46,682 nt of DNA from Anaerolineaceae bacterium UBA4781 (GCA_002403105.1 DHHD01000039.1:1-46682); one strand, 5' to 3'. Shown: positions 8,491 through 17,334, numbered from the stretch's first letter. The notes: a model not told the origin generated them from the sequence alone. Numbers and translations: made by a program.

Positions 8491-10010
8491 TGCCTGATTT
8501 CATTGATGACGAATCCGAAGACGCAATAGAAGAAATCCCTTCCTCTGGAGAGAACGATTCTTTTGATGATTTTCTGGAAGAAATTCCTGTAGAAAGTCAA
8601 CCAGCCTTGGAATATTCAGAGGATCCAGTTCGGTTGTATTTAAAGGAAATCGGTCAAATTGATTTGCTGGATGCAACCAACGAATTTCATCTATCTACCC
8701 GCATCGAAGCTGACCGTCGTATTCGAAAACTGCAAAATCAAATATTACCAAAAGATGATCCGGTGAATGGTACGTTCTACGCACAGATCTTTTTTCAGAT
8801 CTGTAAAGACCTTTCCGTTTCATACGATAATGTAGAAAGCGTCACTACCACCAAACCGGGTTTATCTTTCCCTGATTTCAGTCTTATTCTTACAGAAGCG
8901 CAAATGCTGCGCTCCCAATGGGATATCGATATTCCTTCTTATACGCGCGACTATCTCAATACATATTGGAATCAGAAATATTCATCCGAAGATCCCATTA
9001 CTGCTGAATTATTAACCGGGTTAATTCAAGAAGTTTATGCCATTTATCTAGCCTGTTATTTACTACCCGAGAACGTAGCTCAAGCTTTGCTTGAATATTT
9101 CAACGAGAATCAGCGCATTCCTCGTTCAAATTTTTTTCAAAATCGGTTCCCTGATGGAACGATTTTAAAGCAGATCATTTCTGAAATTCACGCCCTTTCG
9201 TATGAAGCTACTCAAGTATTGATTCGAGCGAATCTACGCTTGGTTGTCAGTGTCGCTAAAAAGTATCTTGGCAGGGGTATTTCTTTGCTCGATCTGATTC
9301 AAGAGGGAAATCTAGGTTTGCTGCGAGCAGTATCAAAATTTGATCCAACACTTGGTTATAAATTCAGCACCTATGCCACCTGGTGGATCAGACAATCCAT
9401 CAGCCGCCATATTGCTGAACAGGCTCGAACGATTCGTATTCCTGTTCACCTGTTTGAATCTATTTCAAAACTCCTGCGCATTCAAAGAAAGCTTACCCAA
9501 AGCCTCAATCGTGATCCTTCTTTTGAGGAGCTGTCTCTGGAATCAGAGTTTATGGAAAAGCACGATGCAGATCATATTAAAGAAGCGCTGCGGACAGACC
9601 AACCTATCAATAAAAACCTCATGACAAAATGGAAAAATGCTTCCCAAAAAGTACAGCAGATCATGAAATCTGCGGAAGAGCCTATTTCTTTGGAATACCC
9701 GGTCGGAGATGAAGATAGCAGCCAGCTTGGTGATTTCATTGAAGATATTGATGCTATCGAACCCATGGATGCCGCTGCTCGAGAAATGCTGAGAGAGCAG
9801 GTTCAATCCGCTCTATCAGCGCTATCAGAAAGAGAACGCCAGGTGCTGGAACTTCGTTTTGGTTTACTGGATGGAAAAGACCATACGCTGGAAGAAGTGA
9901 GTAATTACTTCAACGTCACCAGAGAGCGCATTCGTCAGATCGAAGCCAAAGCGCTTAGAAAATTACGCCACCCCTCTCGCAGCCGCGACTTGAGGGAATA
10001 TCTTTCCTAA
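8490..10010 (+). CDS. rpoD: Primary RNA polymerase sigma factor (sigma-70/SigA)
   Basis: Promoter-recognition subunit of RNA polymerase, 506 aa. An acidic N-terminus (1-40) lacks a recognisable region 1.1. Region 1.2 begins at EDPVRLYLKEIG (44-55). A ~155-residue non-conserved segment follows. Region 2 starts near 236 with LRLVVSVAKKYLGRG and includes the -10-binding TYATWWIRQSISRHI. Region 3 follows, and region 4 has LSERERQVLELRFG and the -35-binding helix VTRERIRQIEAKALRKLR. This is the full set for a housekeeping sigma. Its ATG overlaps the stop of the 32-codon leader ORF; GGA lies 8 nt upstream. The abundant TATAAT boxes in this window fit the conserved region 2. Confidence 0.95.
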   Translation: MPDFIDDESEDAIEEIPSSGENDSFDDFLEEIPVESQPALEYSEDPVRLYLKEIGQIDLLDATNEFHLSTRIEADRRIRKLQNQILPKDDPVNGTFYAQIFFQICKDLSVSYDNVESVTTTKPGLSFPDFSLILTEAQMLRSQWDIDIPSYTRDYLNTYWNQKYSSEDPITAELLTGLIQEVYAIYLACYLLPENVAQALLEYFNENQRIPRSNFFQNRFPDGTILKQIISEIHALSYEATQVLIRANLRLVVSVAKKYLGRGISLLDLIQEGNLGLLRAVSKFDPTLGYKFSTYATWWIRQSISRHIAEQARTIRIPVHLFESISKLLRIQRKLTQSLNRDPSFEELSLESEFMEKHDADHIKEALRTDQPINKNLMTKWKNASQKVQQIMKSAEEPISLEYPVGDEDSSQLGDFIEDIDAIEPMDAAAREMLREQVQSALSALSERERQVLELRFGLLDGKDHTLEEVSNYFNVTRERIRQIEAKALRKLRHPSRSRDLREYLS

Positions 10011-10029
10011 ATGGAGGAAATATCATTGC

Positions 10030-10058
10030 TTGCGAGTCCAAGACTACCATGTTATAAT
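10030..10058 (+). promoter_or_regulatory. rho promoter
   Basis: TTGCGA (10030-10035), a 17-bp spacer, then perfect TATAAT (10053-10058). The predicted start near 10065 gives a ~150-nt leader, one of the longest in this window outside the riboswitch. Confidence 0.7.
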
Positions 10059-10064
10059 CGCGCC

Positions 10065-10214
10065 GTAGATAGAAAAGCACCCCACTTGTTCTTCCCCCAT
10101 TTATTTATTTTTTGGAGTAAAAAACTCCACAGGAACACTTAAATCTAAAATATTGTCTTTGTCTAATGTCTTAATTTTCAATATAAATCAAATCCTATTC
10201 ATGGAAAGTAAAAT
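10065..10214 (+). other. rho 5' leader with small hairpin
   Basis: The leader is C-rich at first (CACCCCACTTGTTCTTCCCCC region) and then A/T-rich. It holds a 5-bp hairpin, GGAGT (10114-10118) with ACTCC (10124-10128). Autogenous attenuation of rho through its leader is known in other bacteria; here a regulatory role is inference only. An SD-like GGAAAG lies 6 nt before the rho ATG. Confidence 0.4.
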
Positions 10215-11492
10215 ATGATAACTATTGCAGAACTGGAAAAAAAGTCATTGGTAGAGCTTCGCAAAATGGCAAATGAGATGGGCATTGAAAATGCTATGAC
10301 ACATAAGAAAGAATTTCTTATCATTGCCATTTCACAATACTTTGCCCAGCAAGAAGGGCGTGAAGCGGGTGGTGGAATTCTTGAGATCATGCCCGAAGGG
10401 ATCGGTTTCTTGCGGCAAGATTATCAGATGGGTAAAAATGATATCTATGTATCACAAGCCCAACTCCGCCGCAGTGAATTACGCAATGGGGATATGGTTT
10501 TTGGAGATATTCGCCCACCGCGTGAATCAGAACGTCATTATGGACTTGCGCATGTTGAGAGCATCAACGGGATTCCGGCAGTAGAAAATGAAAAAAGGAT
10601 CCGTTTTGAAGATCTAACCCCAATTTTCCCTGACCAGCGTTTTAACCTGGAAACTCCACGTAATGTACTCTCCAATCGGGTTATTGATATGGTAGCGCCG
10701 ATCGGGAAAGGCCAGAGAGGTATGATCGTTTCTCCTCCTAAAGCGGGGAAAACGACCATTATGAAAGAAATCGCGAATGCCATTTCAACCAATAATCCTG
10801 AAGTTGATCTCTTGATCAGTCTCATCGGAGAACGCCCTGAAGAAGTGACCGATATGGATCGTTCAGTGGAAGGTGAAGTTATCGCTTCAACGTTTGATGA
10901 GCCTGTTACTTCGCATGTTCGTACTGCAGAAATCACCTTAAATCGTGCCAAGCGCCTGGTTGAAATTGGTCATGATGTGGTCATTCTTATGGACTCATTG
11001 ACACGCCTGGCACGTGCTTATAACCTGGTAGTTAATCCCTCAGGACGTACCCTTTCCGGCGGTATGGATCCCTCTGCTCTCTACCCACCTAAGAAATTCT
11101 TCGGCGCTGCACGTAATATTGAATTTGGTGGTTCCCTCACCATCATTTCGACCGCTCTGGTAGATACCGGATCTCGTCTGGATGATGTGGTGTATGAGGA
11201 ATTTAAAGGTACTGGAAATATGGAATTGCATCTTTCAAGACGACTGCAAGAAAGACGTATTTTTCCTGCAATCGATATCGAACGATCTTCCACTCGTCGC
11301 GAAGAACTTCTACTCAGCCCGGATGAACTGCAAAAGATCTGGTTGATGCGCAGAATGTTCCTTCAAATGATTGCCCAACCCCCTATGGGAGGAGGTATGG
11401 ATCTGGCAGTTGCCACAGAAGCCATTCTGCTTCGTCTTGAAAAGACAAAGAACAATATGGAATTTCTTTCAACATTATCGGAGGGAATTTGA
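10215..11492 (+). CDS. rho: Transcription termination factor Rho
   Basis: Hexameric RNA-dependent ATPase/helicase that ends transcription at C-rich unstructured RNA. Rho-N domain at residues ~5-45 (IAELEKKSLVELRKMANEMG). Cold-shock-like RNA-binding domain at ~53-120 (GILEIMPEGIGFLR). The RecA-like motor has Walker A at 173-181 (SPPKAGKTT), Walker B at 255-260 (VVILMD) and the RNA-contacting Q/R-loop region around SGRTLSGGMDPSALYPPK. At 425 aa it is standard, without the long acidic inserts of actinobacterial Rho. It overlaps the following M23 gene start by 4 bases (TTGA). Confidence 0.96.
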   Translation: MITIAELEKKSLVELRKMANEMGIENAMTHKKEFLIIAISQYFAQQEGREAGGGILEIMPEGIGFLRQDYQMGKNDIYVSQAQLRRSELRNGDMVFGDIRPPRESERHYGLAHVESINGIPAVENEKRIRFEDLTPIFPDQRFNLETPRNVLSNRVIDMVAPIGKGQRGMIVSPPKAGKTTIMKEIANAISTNNPEVDLLISLIGERPEEVTDMDRSVEGEVIASTFDEPVTSHVRTAEITLNRAKRLVEIGHDVVILMDSLTRLARAYNLVVNPSGRTLSGGMDPSALYPPKKFFGAARNIEFGGSLTIISTALVDTGSRLDDVVYEEFKGTGNMELHLSRRLQERRIFPAIDIERSSTRREELLLSPDELQKIWLMRRMFLQMIAQPPMGGGMDLAVATEAILLRLEKTKNNMEFLSTLSEGI

Positions 11493-12589
11493 TAAAAGCC
11501 AATCCCGCACCTCCTGAGAATGATGAGTCTCAGCAGGAAACAAAGAGACAACCTCGCAATATCATTTCCACCATCACCTGGGTAATTGCAGTTTTAATGG
11601 TCGTTCTTATGGGAGCATCGCTCTACCAATATTTGCGGGGTGAATCTCTGCTTACTCTTTTCGATATAAAATCTGATTCCATAGAATCAGATGAGTCAAA
11701 AGCTGTTCTGCCGACTCTTGCTGAGGCAGATGAGTTTCAATCGGTAAAACGAGATGCCAATCCAGAGACCGTTCTTCCAACCGGGTATCGAAAAGAACCC
11801 GTTAGTTATACGGTTGCCACAGGAGATTCCATTTTCGGAATAGCGACCAGCTTTGATTTGGAGCCGGAAACGGTACTCTGGGCAAATTATGATGTGTTGA
11901 ATGATGACCCTCATTTAATTTCAGTTGGTCAAAATCTGGTCATTCCACCGGTAGATGGTATCTTGTACGAATGGCAGGATGGCGACACTTTAGAAAAGAT
12001 CGCCGAGAAATTCTATGCAGATGTTGAAGATATCCTGCTCTTCCCTGGTAATAATCTGGATATGACCGATCCAACAATTCAACCTGGTACACTCGTCATG
12101 ATCCCGGGAGGGTATCGTGCGTACACAACATGGGTTGTTCCATCGGTCGCCAGCAGCGATTCAGGAGTAAATTCCACTATTCTTGGTCCCGGAGGATGTT
12201 CGACTTCTGCGGGTTATGTTGGAACATACACATTCATTTGGCCAACCCCCTATCGTATCATCAGTGGTAATGATTACTGGAGTGGACATACTGCGCTGGA
12301 TATGATGTGCTACCAGGGTGATGCGATCTTTGCTTCCGATTCTGGAGTGGTGATCTATGCTGGTGCGATCAGTGGTGGTTATGGCAATATGGTCATGATC
12401 GATCATGGCAATGGCTACCAAACCCTGTATGCTCACTTGAGTTCGATCAATGTCTCCTGCGGTCAGAGTGTGTATCAGGGTCAGGTAATCGGAGGTTGTG
12501 GGTCAACCGGAAATTCCACCGGACCCCATCTGCATTTTGAGATCCGATTGAATGGTGGCTTTATTAATCCATGGCAGGTAATTCAGTAA
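11489..12589 (+). CDS. Membrane-anchored LysM-M23 metallopeptidase
   Basis: Peptidoglycan endopeptidase-like protein of 366 aa. One transmembrane helix (about 24-46) anchors it with the bulk outside. Two LysM modules follow (~106-153 and ~158-206), then a LytM/M23 domain. The zinc ligands are visible: H267 and D271 in GHTALDM, H349 in HLHFE (with H347), and H316 in YAHL as catalytic histidine. All residues needed for activity are present. The start is TTG at 11489, overlapping the rho stop and preceded by a good GGAGGG, so translation is probably coupled to rho. A strong terminator follows. Paralogues lie at 16074 and 26184. Confidence 0.88.
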   Translation: MIKANPAPPENDESQQETKRQPRNIISTITWVIAVLMVVLMGASLYQYLRGESLLTLFDIKSDSIESDESKAVLPTLAEADEFQSVKRDANPETVLPTGYRKEPVSYTVATGDSIFGIATSFDLEPETVLWANYDVLNDDPHLISVGQNLVIPPVDGILYEWQDGDTLEKIAEKFYADVEDILLFPGNNLDMTDPTIQPGTLVMIPGGYRAYTTWVVPSVASSDSGVNSTILGPGGCSTSAGYVGTYTFIWPTPYRIISGNDYWSGHTALDMMCYQGDAIFASDSGVVIYAGAISGGYGNMVMIDHGNGYQTLYAHLSSINVSCGQSVYQGQVIGGCGSTGNSTGPHLHFEIRLNGGFINPWQVIQ

Positions 12590-12600
12590 ACACAAAAAAA

Positions 12601-12625
12601 GACCCGGCATTAAACCGGGTCTTTT
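12601..12625. terminator. Bidirectional intrinsic terminator (M23 / priA)
   Basis: Perfect 7-bp stem GACCCGG (12601-12607) with CCGGGTC (12615-12621), loop CATTAAA. It is flanked by an A-run on the left and TTTT on the right. It serves both the + strand M23 gene and the - strand priA, whose stop codon lies at its edge. Confidence 0.88.
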
Positions 12626-15137
12626 ATAATAGATCCGGTGGATTTACCTCGATTCGCCAATCCTCCAGAGGTAATTCTTTTAGAATGGAATACGGATCTC
12701 TGCCCCGTAAAATGATCTGCTGTCGAAAAAGACCACGTTCTTTTGGAAAAAAGGGTGGAACAGGGCCGCTTACAATGAGATCGGTTTCTTGCTCATTCTC
12801 CTGCAAATGGTGTTGAATTGCTTTGAAAAGCTTATTGGATTTATTTTCAGAAATAGCTAGGGTATGATCGCGAAATTCCAACCGTATAAGCTGGGTAAAA
12901 GGAGGGTATGCCAACTCACGCCGGTGGATGATCTCATCGGTATAAAAGCCATTGAAATCATGCCTTGAGACTCGCTGGATGACTGGATTTTCGGGTTGAT
13001 AGGTTTGTAAGACCACCTGCCCTCCCAGCGGGCTTCGGCCTGACCGTCCTGCTACCTGAGTAAGAACCTGAAAGCATCGTTCGGCTGAGCGATAATCAGG
13101 AAAATTCAAACCAACATCTGCCAGCACAATCCCAACCAGTGTAACCAGTGGAAGATCAAGCCCTTTCGCCAGCATCTGCGTTCCGATCAAAAAATCAGCG
13201 TGATGATTGGTAAAGTGAGAAAGCAGTAACTCCTCAGCTCCCTTCTGCCTGGCTGTATCTGCATCCCAGCGTAAAATTCGCGCAGTTGGGAATAATCGAA
13301 CCAGTTCCTCTTCTACTCTTTGTGTTCCACTACCATACTGCCTGATCTGTTCTTTTCCACAGGTTGGGCATTTTGCAGGAACCAGACGAGAATACCCGCA
13401 AATATGGCAGATCAGTTTACCTTTATCTTCGTGTTTAGTCAGGGGGAGATCACAGCGCGGGCATACCAGTGCTTCTCCGCAGCTACGGCAGAACACATAC
13501 GTTGCGCTTCCTCTTCGATTTAGAAATAAAATAGCTTGTTGTTGTCTTTCCAATACCCCTTTTAGAGCCGTTTGCAAGTTTCGACTGAAAATAGAGCGGT
13601 TCCCCTGCTTTAATTCATTTCGCATGTCCACGATCTGCACCAGCGGCAGCGGCAGTGACGCCGCCGTTTTTCCTTCGTTTTGAATAGTAGAGAGCGGTTG
13701 GGAATATTGAATTGCTTTATGCCGAAGGTATTCCTGGTGCGCCAGAATTCTATCAGGCATAGAAATGATATTCCACCCCTCACTCTGGGCTTTGAAAAAT
13801 AAACTGATATCCGGGGTAGCTGAACCGAGCAAGATTGGGCAGTCTAACAGCTTTGCATATGCAATGGCTGTTCGAACACTATCATAGATAGGAGCATTTT
13901 CTTCTTGATAGAAGGAGGCATCATGGAATTCATCGACAACAATTAACCCAATATTAGAAAGTGGTGCAAAGAGTGCACTGCGAGGACCAACAATAATGGG
14001 AATCTTTCCCATACGCGCTCTGCGCCAAGTATCATAACGCTCTCCACCTGATAACCGTGAATGGATCAATCCAACCTGCCCCGGAAAGCGAGCCATGAAG
14101 CGTTTGACTGTCTGGGGAGTAAGGGAAATTTCCGGAACCAGCACAATAACCTGTTTACCCTGCCGAATGGTGGATTCCACCGCCCGCAGATATAATTCTG
14201 TTTTTCCTGAGCCGGTTACACCGTGGACGATAATGGGGTTGTGATTCGAATTACTCTGGAAACTTTCCTTAATTTTTTCCCAGGCTGCATTCTGCGCAAC
14301 CGTGAGTTCTGGTGAAACAGCAGGGGAGACTTCAATATGTTCCAATGGATCGCGCCAGATCTCCATTTCGCTGAGTCGAATGAAACCCTTTTCTTCCAAC
14401 ATCTTCAGATCAGCCGCATTGGCATTTGAATATGCATATACCCAAGCAACATTCACCGGGATTCCTTCTTCCAACAAAAAATCAAGCGCGGCTTTTCTTC
14501 GCTCAAAAGCCGGACCATTCTCTTTCCCTAACTCATTGTTCCTCAAATGAATATCGGCGGGGGATTGAATGATCTGAGCTGTACGAATAGATTTGCGGTG
14601 CACGCGTGCATCCGGAAGGACTGCTTTGCTTTCGATAAACCCCTTACGCATCAGGGATTGTATGGAGGATTTCCAATTCTCATGCGAGAATACAGAACGA
14701 ATTTGCCGGGCACGCATGGGACCACGCCGATTGATCTCGCTTAAAATCCTACTCTGTAAAGAAGATAGCGCTTCCCCTTCTGCAGATGTCCTTTTTATCG
14801 AATACAGCACATCTGCCAGTTGATTCATACCCGCAGGCAGCACGAGATGAACACAATCTGAAATGGCAGCAGCATAATTCTCAGCTACCCAGGTAGCTAA
14901 TTGCATTTGCTGGGGAGTGAGAACCGCTTCCGCATCCAAAACACCGGAAACTTGTTTCAGGTTTCCAATCACTGAGGTACAGTTTTCTTCTACAACCACA
15001 GCCTGGGCGCGCAGGTTTCCAAAGGGCACAACGATCAGACTGCCCTTTTGGATCGTCCCAATGGATTCGGGGACCTCATAATCATAGAGATTCCTTAATC
15101 CTGGAATATTGACTACAACGCGCACAATGGAATTCAT
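12624..15137 (-). CDS. priA: Primosomal protein N' (replication-restart helicase)
   Basis: Superfamily 2 DNA helicase that reloads the replisome at stalled forks, 837 aa. An N-terminal DNA-binding region precedes Walker A at 306-313 (GVTGSGKT). The motif II box reads DEFHD (402-406), where the usual sequence is DEEHD. A cysteine-rich double zinc site begins at CRSCGEALVCPRC and ends at CPTCGKEQ. Motif VI follows at QVAGRSGR. Domain order and length are normal, so it should be functional. It lies 14 nt downstream of the MEMO-like gene and is probably co-transcribed with it. A bidirectional terminator closes the unit. Confidence 0.95.
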   Translation of the reverse strand: MNSIVRVVVNIPGLRNLYDYEVPESIGTIQKGSLIVVPFGNLRAQAVVVEENCTSVIGNLKQVSGVLDAEAVLTPQQMQLATWVAENYAAAISDCVHLVLPAGMNQLADVLYSIKRTSAEGEALSSLQSRILSEINRRGPMRARQIRSVFSHENWKSSIQSLMRKGFIESKAVLPDARVHRKSIRTAQIIQSPADIHLRNNELGKENGPAFERRKAALDFLLEEGIPVNVAWVYAYSNANAADLKMLEEKGFIRLSEMEIWRDPLEHIEVSPAVSPELTVAQNAAWEKIKESFQSNSNHNPIIVHGVTGSGKTELYLRAVESTIRQGKQVIVLVPEISLTPQTVKRFMARFPGQVGLIHSRLSGGERYDTWRRARMGKIPIIVGPRSALFAPLSNIGLIVVDEFHDASFYQEENAPIYDSVRTAIAYAKLLDCPILLGSATPDISLFFKAQSEGWNIISMPDRILAHQEYLRHKAIQYSQPLSTIQNEGKTAASLPLPLVQIVDMRNELKQGNRSIFSRNLQTALKGVLERQQQAILFLNRRGSATYVFCRSCGEALVCPRCDLPLTKHEDKGKLICHICGYSRLVPAKCPTCGKEQIRQYGSGTQRVEEELVRLFPTARILRWDADTARQKGAEELLLSHFTNHHADFLIGTQMLAKGLDLPLVTLVGIVLADVGLNFPDYRSAERCFQVLTQVAGRSGRSPLGGQVVLQTYQPENPVIQRVSRHDFNGFYTDEIIHRRELAYPPFTQLIRLEFRDHTLAISENKSNKLFKAIQHHLQENEQETDLIVSGPVPPFFPKERGLFRQQIILRGRDPYSILKELPLEDWRIEVNPPDLL

Positions 15138-15151
15138 GCTCTTAGAATCGA

Positions 15152-15994
15152 TCAGCGTTCAATGCTCATCGCTCCATACCCTACCACGGAAGAATAATCT
15201 CCGGTCTCCTCACCGGATGTGCTGTGATGCAGCACATGAATGGTTTTAGCTCCCAATAATTGAGCAGTACGCAACACCGCTGCAACAGCCCCAGCCCCGC
15301 AGGCAAAGGCGATACCCTTTTCTTCCGCTTCCAATACCATTTCTGGAGAGAAAGCAGCGATGCGTTTCAACATTTCTTCATCCAACTTACAAGCAATATC
15401 CTGTGTAAAAGTATGCGAAAGATCTGTGCTGGCAACCAGCAATATTTTTTTATCTTTCAACACCTCCGCCGCAGCTTGGGCAATGATCTCGATTTCATCC
15501 ATTTTATGTGTCCGGATCATTAGCGGGAACAATTGAAATTTACCTGTTAAAGCTGTTTGTAAAAATGGAAGCTGAATCTCGAGAGAATGCTCGCTATCAA
15601 AGGCAATTTCATAAGCAGTGAGATCGTTTTTACCGATCAGCATTTGAAATTCATTCACCATCTCCCTTTCAACCGACACCAAACCCAGCGGGGTTTGGTA
15701 AGCAGAGTGGCGAGTGGTTAATAAACGCTCACCGGTATAGGCATGGAATGGTGAAAAAACAGCCACCACATCCACTTGTTTTCCCTGAACGGTCCGATAA
15801 GCATAGCCCGCAATTGGTCCTGAATAACGGTATCCGGCGTGCGGAGCAATCAATCCGATCACTTCTGCTTGAATTTCAGGCTCTTGCGCTTGTGCCAGGT
15901 AAGATTGGATCTCACGTCGCAGTGCTTGAGGATTATCGGTATACCAGGTTCCCGCAATGGGCGATGGGCGAATATCTTTTTCATCCGAAGACAT
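15152..15994 (-). CDS. amrB: MEMO-family protein (AmmeMemoRadiSam protein B)
   Basis: A MEMO1/AmrB homologue related to LigB-type dioxygenases, 280 aa from the chosen start. The metal-binding pattern is visible: H52 in APHAGYRYSG, H84 in FSPFHAYTG and C232 in FACGAGAV. STDLSH and the EHSLEIQLPFL segment, both typical of the family, are also present. In many bacteria and archaea it is encoded with an AMMECR1 protein and a radical SAM enzyme; neither is in this window. I chose the ATG at 15994 because AGGAGG precedes it; a TTG at 16012 would add six codons. A TATAAT lies 17 nt upstream of the ATG. Confidence 0.85.
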   Translation of the reverse strand: MSSDEKDIRPSPIAGTWYTDNPQALRREIQSYLAQAQEPEIQAEVIGLIAPHAGYRYSGPIAGYAYRTVQGKQVDVVAVFSPFHAYTGERLLTTRHSAYQTPLGLVSVEREMVNEFQMLIGKNDLTAYEIAFDSEHSLEIQLPFLQTALTGKFQLFPLMIRTHKMDEIEIIAQAAAEVLKDKKILLVASTDLSHTFTQDIACKLDEEMLKRIAAFSPEMVLEAEEKGIAFACGAGAVAAVLRTAQLLGAKTIHVLHHSTSGEETGDYSSVVGYGAMSIER

Positions 15995-16011
15995 ATTTGC
16001 CTCCTGCCTCA

Positions 16012-16017
16012 ATTATA
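16012..16017 (-). promoter_or_regulatory. -10 element of amrB-priA
   Basis: TATAAT on the minus strand ending 17 nt before the ATG at 15994. The short leader just accommodates the AGGAGG SD. Confidence 0.55.
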
Positions 16018-16025
16018 GCGGGAGA

Positions 16026-16057
16026 AGAATAAAAAGAGGGAAAACTTGCTTCCCTCT
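16026..16057 (-). terminator. Intrinsic terminator of the M23 gene
   Basis: Stem AGAGGGAA (16035-16042) with TTCCCTCT (16050-16057), loop of 7. Read on the minus strand it is followed by TTTTATTCTTC. It separates the M23 gene from amrB. Confidence 0.8.
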
Positions 16058-16073
16058 TCGTTCTTTTCCACAA

Positions 16074-17288
16074 TTAGTATGGGTAATATTTATGTGGGTT
16101 CATGCGGTTGCCATTTAGGCTCATTTCAAAGTGCAAATGTGGACCGCTGGAATTTCCCGTGCTCCCCATCGCACCGATCAATTGACCACCGTAACTGATG
16201 AAATCACCACAATTTACATATACTTCACTGAGGTGTGCATATAACGTCTGCCAGCCATTGCCATGGTCGATCACGATCACATTGCCGTACCCCCAATCAT
16301 TCCAGCCAGCGTAAACGATCACGCCTGCATCTGCTGCATAGATCGGATTTCCTGTATCTCCACCAATATCAATACCCCAGTGGTTCAGATCAGGAGTATA
16401 TTCGTATCCAGAAATGAAGGTTTCTGAGGTCGGCCAGACAAATGCCTCAGTACCGATAGGACCGCTGTAAACCGCATCACAATGCCCCGCACCTAGAATT
16501 CTTGATGTGGCGGCATCGTCGCGCCTGAAGAGCGCTGCAGACCAATCTACATAACTGCGTGAACCACCCGGGGCAAAGACCAACGTTCCAGGCTCAATAT
16601 TCGGACTGGAATAATCACCAATGGTCTCATAACTAAGGTTGTTTCCCGGCCACTCAATAATAGCTTCTGGTGTCACATTTAGTCCTTCTGAGACACCATT
16701 CAATCCGTCTCCCTCAATCCAACGATACACCGTACCATCTGTGGGATAAATCTTCAACACTTGACCCGGATAGATAGCGGCAGGATTATCAAGCAGTGCA
16801 TCATAGTTGCACCAGAGGATCGTTTCTGCCTGCAAACCATATTTTTCTGCGATACCGATCAACGTATCTCCGGCCACCACTTCATATTGGATAACATCAT
16901 AGCGTGATTCCGTTATGGTTTCTGCATTGGTAGTTATATCCGAAGATCGACTGATCCCTTCTACGGGGGAAACACCTTCATAAGCTGGCAGAACTAATTC
17001 GGATGAATCTGCCACTTGTGTGGCAGCATAGAGACCACTCGCTGAAGTATCGGCGATTTGCTCTCCCTGCAAGAAAAAGGTTTTCATTACCCAAACGATC
17101 AGACCAACCATCAAGACGGTAAGAAATATTGTCCCGCCTTTAGAGACAACATCATGCAGTCCTATTTTTTGAACTCTTTTCCAAAAAGCATCCCAAATTG
17201 TTAATAAGTGAGGTGTTTCTTCAACCTGTTTTTGTTTTTCTATCTCTTGTGTTTCATGAACATCATGCGATGTAATATTTTCATCCAT
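16074..17288 (-). CDS. Membrane-anchored LysM-M23 metallopeptidase
   Basis: 404-aa relative of the 11489 gene. A cytoplasmic Glu/Lys/Gln-rich N-terminus precedes one transmembrane helix (~53-72). A LysM module lies at ~134-181 (YEVVAGDTLIGIA), followed by a degenerate second LysM at ~188-240. The C-terminal M23 domain keeps H303 and D307 (NHWGIDIGG), H352 (YAHL) and H384/H386 (HLHFE), so it should be catalytically active against peptide bonds in the cell wall. The ATG at 17288 has GAGG 5 nt upstream. A near-consensus promoter precedes it and an intrinsic terminator follows, so it appears monocistronic. Confidence 0.88.
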   Translation of the reverse strand: MDENITSHDVHETQEIEKQKQVEETPHLLTIWDAFWKRVQKIGLHDVVSKGGTIFLTVLMVGLIVWVMKTFFLQGEQIADTSASGLYAATQVADSSELVLPAYEGVSPVEGISRSSDITTNAETITESRYDVIQYEVVAGDTLIGIAEKYGLQAETILWCNYDALLDNPAAIYPGQVLKIYPTDGTVYRWIEGDGLNGVSEGLNVTPEAIIEWPGNNLSYETIGDYSSPNIEPGTLVFAPGGSRSYVDWSAALFRRDDAATSRILGAGHCDAVYSGPIGTEAFVWPTSETFISGYEYTPDLNHWGIDIGGDTGNPIYAADAGVIVYAGWNDWGYGNVIVIDHGNGWQTLYAHLSEVYVNCGDFISYGGQLIGAMGSTGNSSGPHLHFEMSLNGNRMNPHKYYPY

Positions 17289-17305
17289 TCAAACCTCATC
17301 CCGCC

Positions 17306-17334
17306 ATCATAACATGTCCATTTTTTATGGTCAA
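17306..17334 (-). promoter_or_regulatory. Promoter of LysM-M23 gene
   Basis: On the minus strand: TTGACC (17334-17329), a 17-bp spacer, TATGAT (17311-17306), preceded by TGT so it also fits an extended -10. The predicted start near 17299 leaves a ~10-nt leader with GAGG. Confidence 0.75.

Noticed and set aside
10201..10218. Five-codon mini-ORF (ATG GAA AGT AAA ATA TGA) overlapping the rho start
   Set aside because: Its bases form the SD-like GGAAAG of rho, it is too short and its ATG is far from the rho transcription start; best explained as chance.
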